From Pedosphaera sp. (GTDB taxonomy: Bacteria > Verrucomicrobiota > Verrucomicrobiia > Limisphaerales > Pedosphaeraceae), in NCBI GenBank assembly GCA_028293465.1, contig JAQGOT010000187.1, positions 1 to 17,481 of the forward strand: a stretch of 17,481 bases of DNA, written 5' to 3'. Both the position numbers and the translations under genes were made by a program. Below, piece by piece: positions 13,418 through 17,481 of the stretch (within the stretch, counting starts at the first letter, position 1; each line of letters opens with the position of its first letter). The notes under the pieces were generated by a model that worked only from the letters and a program-made list of their open reading frames with translations, did no database searches and was not told where the DNA came from.

Positions 13418-15262
13418 ATGAGACTGACGCGGTTCAAAATCCAAAAGTACAAATCCGTAATTGATTCGGGTTGGGTGAACGTTGCCAACCTGACGGTCCT
13501 GGTGGGCAAGAACGAGGCCGGAAAAACCTCGCTGCTGAAGGCGCTGCACAAGTTCAACCCTTTCAAGCCGGAGCCTTATTCCCTGTCGCGCGAATGGCCG
13601 CGTGGGCTGCGGGGGGAGAGATCTGAGGCTCAAGTGGTCTGCACCGCGGAGTTCCGGCTCGAACCTGGGGAAAAGAAAAAACTGGAGGAACTCGCAGCCC
13701 AACCTTGGCCGCTGGATGACATTCAAGTGACGAAGAATTATGCGGGGCGTTTTGAAGTGCTCTTCCCCGAGGCCGTTTTTCCGGCGAATTTGCACTCAAA
13801 CGAACTCGCTTCATCCGCCAAGGATTTGCCCCAGCCTGCGGACCAGTTGAGCGGGGAATTTCGCGGTGCGGCCAATGAATGTCGGGCGGAAGCGACCCTG
13901 ACCGGCCGACAAAAGGCCCACGACTTCGTGGTCCGGAGCCTCCCCACATTCGTGTACATGGATGAGTACCAGACGTTTTCCGGCACGGCGCAGATCGACG
14001 TGATCAAGCGGCGGCAGGAGCGCAACGACCTCCAGCCGCAGGATGAAACCTTCCTCACCATCCTGGCGCTGGCGGAACTGGATTTGCTCAAGGAATACGG
14101 GCAGGGCGGCAAGAGCGAAGCCGCGGCCCGGGAAGAACTCCAGTTTGACCTGAGTGATGGCGAGGCGACGTTGAACCGCAAAATTGAGGATCATTGGGGG
14201 CAACTCCGATATCAGGTTCAATTTCGCGCGGACAGCTCCCAGTTCATGACCTTCGTTCGAGGGGGGGCAGATAAGGCGCTGATCCGGCTCGAAGAACGCT
14301 CGAAGGGCTTTCAATGGTTTTTCTCCTTCGACCTGATGCTCATGCATGAGACGCGCGGGAGGTTAAAAGGTTGCGTGATTCTATTGGACGAGCCCGGCCT
14401 GCATTTGCACCCGGAAGGCCAGTCCGATCTCATGGCACGATTGTCCGAATACGCCGGAGCCAACACCCTGATTTACACAACCCATCTGCCGTTCCTGATT
14501 GATCTGCAGGAGCCGGAACGCATCCGGGTCATCAGCGAGACGGAAGCGGGCACGCAGGTGTTTGAGGATTTAACCAGCAGTCAGCCGGCGGCGAAGCTCG
14601 TCCTCCAGGCGGCTTTGGGTATCAGCGGTCGCAGCAGTTGGCTGGTGGCCGAACAGAACATCGTGGTGGCCGGGGCGGATGACTATTGGATCCTCACCGA
14701 GATTTCGCATTTGTTTCACCGAGCCGGGAGGGCCGGGCTGCCGCCGGACGTGCTGGTAACCCCGGCCGGGGGCGCTTCCGAAGTGACGTATCTCGCGACT
14801 TTTATGGTCGGGCAGGAACTGGAGGTGGTGGCTTTGTTTGACAGCGACTCAGCCGGGCGGGCGGCCCGTGAAAAATTGGTCAAGAGCTGGCTGCCCAAAT
14901 TCCACGCGCCCAAGGCGGCCGCGCTTGATCTTGGGGAGAGTGCCGGGAAACCAGGCCAGGACTTTACCATCGAGGACCTGTTCCCGGAAACGTTCTATGC
15001 CACCCAGGTTTTAAAGACTTACGATAAGCAGCTTTCGGCGGCCGGTCTTTCGCTTTCGCCTCTCCCGCCTGGGAACCAACTGGTGAAGCGAGTCGAGGCC
15101 GTGTTTCAATCGGCGAACCTGCCTTTCAACAAGCGGATGGTTTGCAAACGCCTTGCCGCCAGCATCCGGCAGATGAAAGGGGTGGCCGATCTGCCGGAGC
15201 AGACGCGACAAATGGCGGAGAAGCTTTTCGCGGCCATTGCCAACGGGTTCATAAGGAAGTAG
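13418..15262 (+). CDS. OLD-like ATPase with C-terminal TOPRIM domain (catalytic Glu replaced by Ala)
   Basis: A 614-aa cytosolic protein of the SMC/RecF-like AAA ATPases with a TOPRIM domain, as in OLD-family nucleases. Walker A is 'GKNEAGKTS' (30-38). An ABC-signature-like 'LEERSKGFQWF' lies at 291-301. Walker B is 'VILLDEPGLHLHPEG' (320-334). The H-loop His356 is in 'YTTHLPF'. The TOPRIM domain begins at about residue 411. Its first motif reads 'NIVVAGADDYW', with Ala418 where the family has Glu; the codon is GCC (14669-14671). The second motif 'LFDSDSAG' keeps Asp475 and Asp477. 'DFTIEDLFP' (515-523) adds later acids. The ATPase is intact, but nicking may be lost or altered. ATG 13418 has AGGA about 7 bases upstream. 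No helicase of the Gabija type or other defence gene is next to it. Roles in DNA repair or phage defence are inferred from the family. Confidence 0.9.
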   Translation: MRLTRFKIQKYKSVIDSGWVNVANLTVLVGKNEAGKTSLLKALHKFNPFKPEPYSLSREWPRGLRGERSEAQVVCTAEFRLEPGEKKKLEELAAQPWPLDDIQVTKNYAGRFEVLFPEAVFPANLHSNELASSAKDLPQPADQLSGEFRGAANECRAEATLTGRQKAHDFVVRSLPTFVYMDEYQTFSGTAQIDVIKRRQERNDLQPQDETFLTILALAELDLLKEYGQGGKSEAAAREELQFDLSDGEATLNRKIEDHWGQLRYQVQFRADSSQFMTFVRGGADKALIRLEERSKGFQWFFSFDLMLMHETRGRLKGCVILLDEPGLHLHPEGQSDLMARLSEYAGANTLIYTTHLPFLIDLQEPERIRVISETEAGTQVFEDLTSSQPAAKLVLQAALGISGRSSWLVAEQNIVVAGADDYWILTEISHLFHRAGRAGLPPDVLVTPAGGASEVTYLATFMVGQELEVVALFDSDSAGRAAREKLVKSWLPKFHAPKAAALDLGESAGKPGQDFTIEDLFPETFYATQVLKTYDKQLSAAGLSLSPLPPGNQLVKRVEAVFQSANLPFNKRMVCKRLAASIRQMKGVADLPEQTRQMAEKLFAAIANGFIRK

Positions 15263-15529
15263 CCGCAGCGGTTGGTCCGGGGCCCGCCCTTATCCCGGCC
15301 TGCTCCATAAGAATACGAACCATTCGTCGATCTTTTGTCGAGACCAGGGGCTGCGATTCGATTTGTCTCGTTGCTTTTCCAGGAATCAACCCTGTCCATA
15401 ACCTTGCGCCATGCCTTGGCGTGAGGAAAGCGGTCACAGGCCTGGCGGGCTGGCTTTGACTTGAGGCGGGTTCGGGGTAAGTTTGCGTTTAGGAGGGCAA
15501 GCCGGATTCCCAAGCGTCCTCATTTTTTT
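15263..15529. other. Intergenic region before the flavoprotein gene
   Basis: No gene is seen. Near the right end AGGA (15491-15494) can pair with TCCT (15517-15520), with a further GC/GC pair. A run of seven T (15523-15529) follows and abuts the ATG at 15530. This looks like a weak intrinsic terminator or attenuator placed directly before the start codon. The AGGAGG at 15491-15496 is too far (33 bases) to be the ribosome site of that ATG. Confidence 0.35.
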
Positions 15530-17158
15530 ATGAAATTGGAAATTGTGATTGCGGGCGGCGGGTTTGCGGGGGCGTATTGTGCCCGAAGCCTGTCGCGGGC
15601 ACTGGGGAAGGAGAGCATTCAGCGCGTGGGGTTGATCGCGGAGCAGAATATCTTGGTGTTTCAACCGATGCTGGCGGAGGTGGCGGGGGCGATGTTGTCG
15701 CCGCTGGACGTGGTGACTCCGTTGCGTCAGTTTTGTCGCGGGGTGAATGTGCTGCGGGGACGGATTGTGGAAGTGGATTTGGCGGAGCGCCGGCTGATTC
15801 TGGATGCGGGTCGTTTTACCCGGAACACAGAGGTGGAATTTGAACACCTGGTGCTGACACTGGGGAGCGTGGTGGATTTGAGCCGCGTGCCGGGGATGCC
15901 GGAGCATAGCCTGGTGCTGAAGGGTGTGGGCGACGCGTTGAAGTTGCGAGCGACGGTGATTGACCGGCTTGAAGAGGCGAATCTGGAAACGGATCCGGAG
16001 ACCAGGAAATGGATGCTGACGTTCGTGGTGGTGGGGGGCGGATACTCGGGCGTGGAGTCGGCGGGGCAGATACTGGATCTTTTGGAGCAGGTGAAGGGGT
16101 TTTATCATAATCTGCAGCGAGTGCCGTTGCGGGTGGTCCTTGTCCATAGCGGGCCAACGTTGTTGCCGGAGGTGGGGGAGTCGCTCGGACGGTATGCGGA
16201 GCGGAAGTTGCGCGAGCGCGGGATGGAAATCATGCTGAATACACGGGTGACTTCAATGACCTCGCATCGGGTGTTTTTCGATCGCGGAGAGCCGATTCAA
16301 GCTGCAACGGTGTTGTCCACGGTGGGCAACGCGCCGCATCCGGTGATGGTGGATTTAAGTCATCGGGCGGGTTTGGAAACGTACAAGGGACGGATCGTGA
16401 CTGAGCCGACAATGCAGGTGAAGGGGCGGCAACGGTTGTGGGCGGCGGGAGATTGCGCGGCAGTGCCGGTGAACGGCCAGCCGGCTTCGCCGCCGACGGC
16501 GCAGTTTGCGCAACGGCAGGGAAAACTTCTGGGCGAAAATGTGGCGCGGTCGCTGCGGGGGGAAAAACCGCGGCCGTTCCATCATAAAAACCTGGGCCAA
16601 ATGGCGTCGATCGGACAGCACATGGCGGTGGCGGAAATCCTGGGAATGCGGTTTTCGGGTTTCATTGCGTGGTGGATGTGGCGGACAGTTTATCTTTTCA
16701 AACTGCCTGGCATTCAGCGGAAGCTGCGGGTGATGGTGGATTGGACGATGGATTTATTTTTCCCGCGGAACATCAGTTTGCTGCTGCCGTGGCCGACGGA
16801 GTTGGTGCAGGAGATGCACCTTGAAAAAGGCTGCGTGATCTACCATGCGGGCGAGCCGGCCATGTCATTTTATATTTTGAAAGCTGGACGGATTGATTTG
16901 TTCGAGGGTGACCGGTTCGTGAGATCGGTGAGGGTGGGCCAGCATTTCGGGGAGCGGGCTTTGTTGGGTGATGGGGTCTGGCATTACAGCGCGATGACGG
17001 CGGAGCCGAGCACGTTGGTGTCGGTGAGCCGGAAGGCGTTCAGGACTTTATGGGAAGCGAGCGCGGCGTTTCGTCAATCGCTGAAGGTGGATCCGGTGTT
17101 TGCGGAGCAGGGGCAGGCAGCACCGCCGACAAGGGTGGAAGCAAATGCGGGACATTGA
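15530..17158 (+). CDS. Type II NADH dehydrogenase-like flavoprotein fused to a cyclic-nucleotide-binding domain
   Basis: A 542-aa fusion. Residues 1-410 are an FAD/NAD(P)-dependent oxidoreductase of the NDH-2 type: FAD motif 'AGGGFAGAYCA' (8-18), NAD motif 'VVGGGYSGVESAG' (167-179), second FAD site 'LWAAGDCAAVP' (303-313), and the NDH-2-like 'PPTAQFAQRQGKLLGENV' (321-338). Residues 378-412 are Trp/Arg-rich and amphipathic, as in the membrane-binding tail of NDH-2. The expected job is quinone reduction by NADH at the inner face of the membrane without proton pumping. Residues 424-520 are a CAP-like cyclic-nucleotide-binding domain: 'KGCVIYHAGEPAMSFYILKAGRIDLF' in outline, then the cassette 'FGERALL' (473-479). 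Glu475 is present, but the Arg that binds the phosphate is not ('WHYSAMT'), so ligand binding is uncertain. ATG 15530 is chosen by the conserved N-terminus; the frame is open back to 15461. Confidence 0.9.
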   Translation: MKLEIVIAGGGFAGAYCARSLSRALGKESIQRVGLIAEQNILVFQPMLAEVAGAMLSPLDVVTPLRQFCRGVNVLRGRIVEVDLAERRLILDAGRFTRNTEVEFEHLVLTLGSVVDLSRVPGMPEHSLVLKGVGDALKLRATVIDRLEEANLETDPETRKWMLTFVVVGGGYSGVESAGQILDLLEQVKGFYHNLQRVPLRVVLVHSGPTLLPEVGESLGRYAERKLRERGMEIMLNTRVTSMTSHRVFFDRGEPIQAATVLSTVGNAPHPVMVDLSHRAGLETYKGRIVTEPTMQVKGRQRLWAAGDCAAVPVNGQPASPPTAQFAQRQGKLLGENVARSLRGEKPRPFHHKNLGQMASIGQHMAVAEILGMRFSGFIAWWMWRTVYLFKLPGIQRKLRVMVDWTMDLFFPRNISLLLPWPTELVQEMHLEKGCVIYHAGEPAMSFYILKAGRIDLFEGDRFVRSVRVGQHFGERALLGDGVWHYSAMTAEPSTLVSVSRKAFRTLWEASAAFRQSLKVDPVFAEQGQAAPPTRVEANAGH

Positions 17159-17262
17159 TGGATGGTTGCAAGTTATCTAGCATAAACAGGATGCGGTGCA
17201 ACCGGAGGACGTAATTTGACGGAAAAGTCAGGGTAGCCACGGGGCTTCACGGGCGAACTGTG

Positions 17263-17338
17263 GATTGTTGCACAATCGTGACTTGAAGTGGGCGGTGGAA
17301 TTTGCATTATGGTATTGGTGAATAATTATTGTTCACCA
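17263..17338. promoter_or_regulatory. Two palindromes and a possible promoter upstream of the last gene
   Basis: GATTGT/ACAATC (17263-17277) is a 6-bp inverted repeat with a 3-nt centre. TGGTGAA (17316-17322) and TTCACCA (17332-17338) form a 7-bp inverted repeat with an AT-rich 9-nt centre. A candidate promoter TTGCAT (17302-17307), 16 bases, AATTAT (17324-17329) would place the -10 box inside the second palindrome, the classic position for a repressor operator. The promoter call is tentative. Confidence 0.35.
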
Positions 17339-17418
17339 TCTGAATTCCAGAGGGGCGGTCGATTCCAAAACCTGGCCGGTCGCTGGAAACATAACCACGA
17401 AACCAAGTGAAATCTGAC

Positions 17419-17481
17419 ATGCAAATAAAACCTGCGTCCCAAACGAAAACGACCGTGACGAAAGAAAGCCGGGCTCCGAGG
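17419..17481 (+). CDS. Start of a further gene, cut by the window end
   Basis: From ATG 17419 the frame is open to the last base (21 codons). It begins MQIKPASQTKTTVTKE and is rich in Lys, Thr and Gln. A GTG at 17407 in the same frame would add VKSD. The clear promoter-like and palindromic region upstream supports a real gene start here, but too little is visible to name it, and the ribosome site is weak. Confidence 0.4.
   Translation, partial: MQIKPASQTKTTVTKESRAPR

Noticed and set aside
13073..13795. Long minus-strand extension of the HEAT-repeat frame
   Set aside because: The extension is rich in His, Arg, Pro and Cys without pattern, runs antisense to the well-supported ATPase gene, and lies ahead of an obvious membrane-anchor start at 13072.
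13418..15262. The ATPase/TOPRIM gene as part of a Gabija system
   Set aside because: No helicase gene is next to it on either side within the window and the TOPRIM glutamate is missing, so the Gabija label is not supported.

Overview
The window looks like chromosomal DNA from a free-living member of the Verrucomicrobiota, probably near Pedosphaera/Limisphaerales. This is an inference from protein style. A secreted PQQ-like beta-propeller with an Ig-like domain and a secreted fibronectin-III protein both end in the 'Y.xQ.STDL..W...RFYR' tail common in that phylum. There is also a small HEAT-repeat protein, a DNA composition that appears GC-rich by eye, few clear Shine-Dalgarno sites, and intergenic DNA full of short degenerate tandem repeats. 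No rRNA, tRNA, CRISPR array, integrase or transposase was seen.

Layout. Bases 1-519 are non-coding and very repeat-rich: AATG-type and AATCCAAG-type tandem units, three small hairpin repeats, a perfect palindrome and a G-quadruplex motif. A 113-aa orphan protein (520-861) follows, with an intrinsic terminator. Next come a tandem-ACT protein on the minus strand (975-1433) and a YdcZ/DUF606-type membrane protein (1690-2133). The secreted propeller/Ig protein (2541-4679) faces a secreted FnIII protein (4712-5266, minus) tail to tail. A 75-aa single-pass membrane protein (5655-5882, minus) is followed by a Tat-exported SGNH hydrolase (6043-6813). That gene converges on a secreted two-domain esterase (6875-7984, minus). 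A four-TM membrane protein (8163-9059) and an ankyrin-repeat lipoprotein (9134-10156) form a probable two-gene unit. A structured non-coding stretch (about 10260-10440) precedes an orphan hybrid-PAS histidine kinase (10483-12534), which converges on a short HEAT-repeat protein (12575-13072, minus). The right end carries an OLD-like ATPase/TOPRIM protein (13418-15262), a type II NADH dehydrogenase-like flavoprotein with a C-terminal cyclic-nucleotide-binding domain (15530-17158), and the start of a further gene (17419 onward) behind palindromic control-like sites.

How the genes fit together. There is no single obvious operon or pathway. The left and middle part is mostly cell-envelope and extracellular functions: propeller/Ig, FnIII, SGNH hydrolase, esterase, ankyrin lipoprotein. 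This fits a polysaccharide-degrading lifestyle. The most unusual coding features are the TOPRIM domain whose expected catalytic glutamate is alanine, and the NDH-2/CNBD fusion whose phosphate-binding cassette keeps the glutamate but lacks the arginine. The most unusual non-coding features are the covarying hairpin repeats at the left end and the folded segment upstream of the kinase, which on the minus strand resembles an sRNA with its own terminator.
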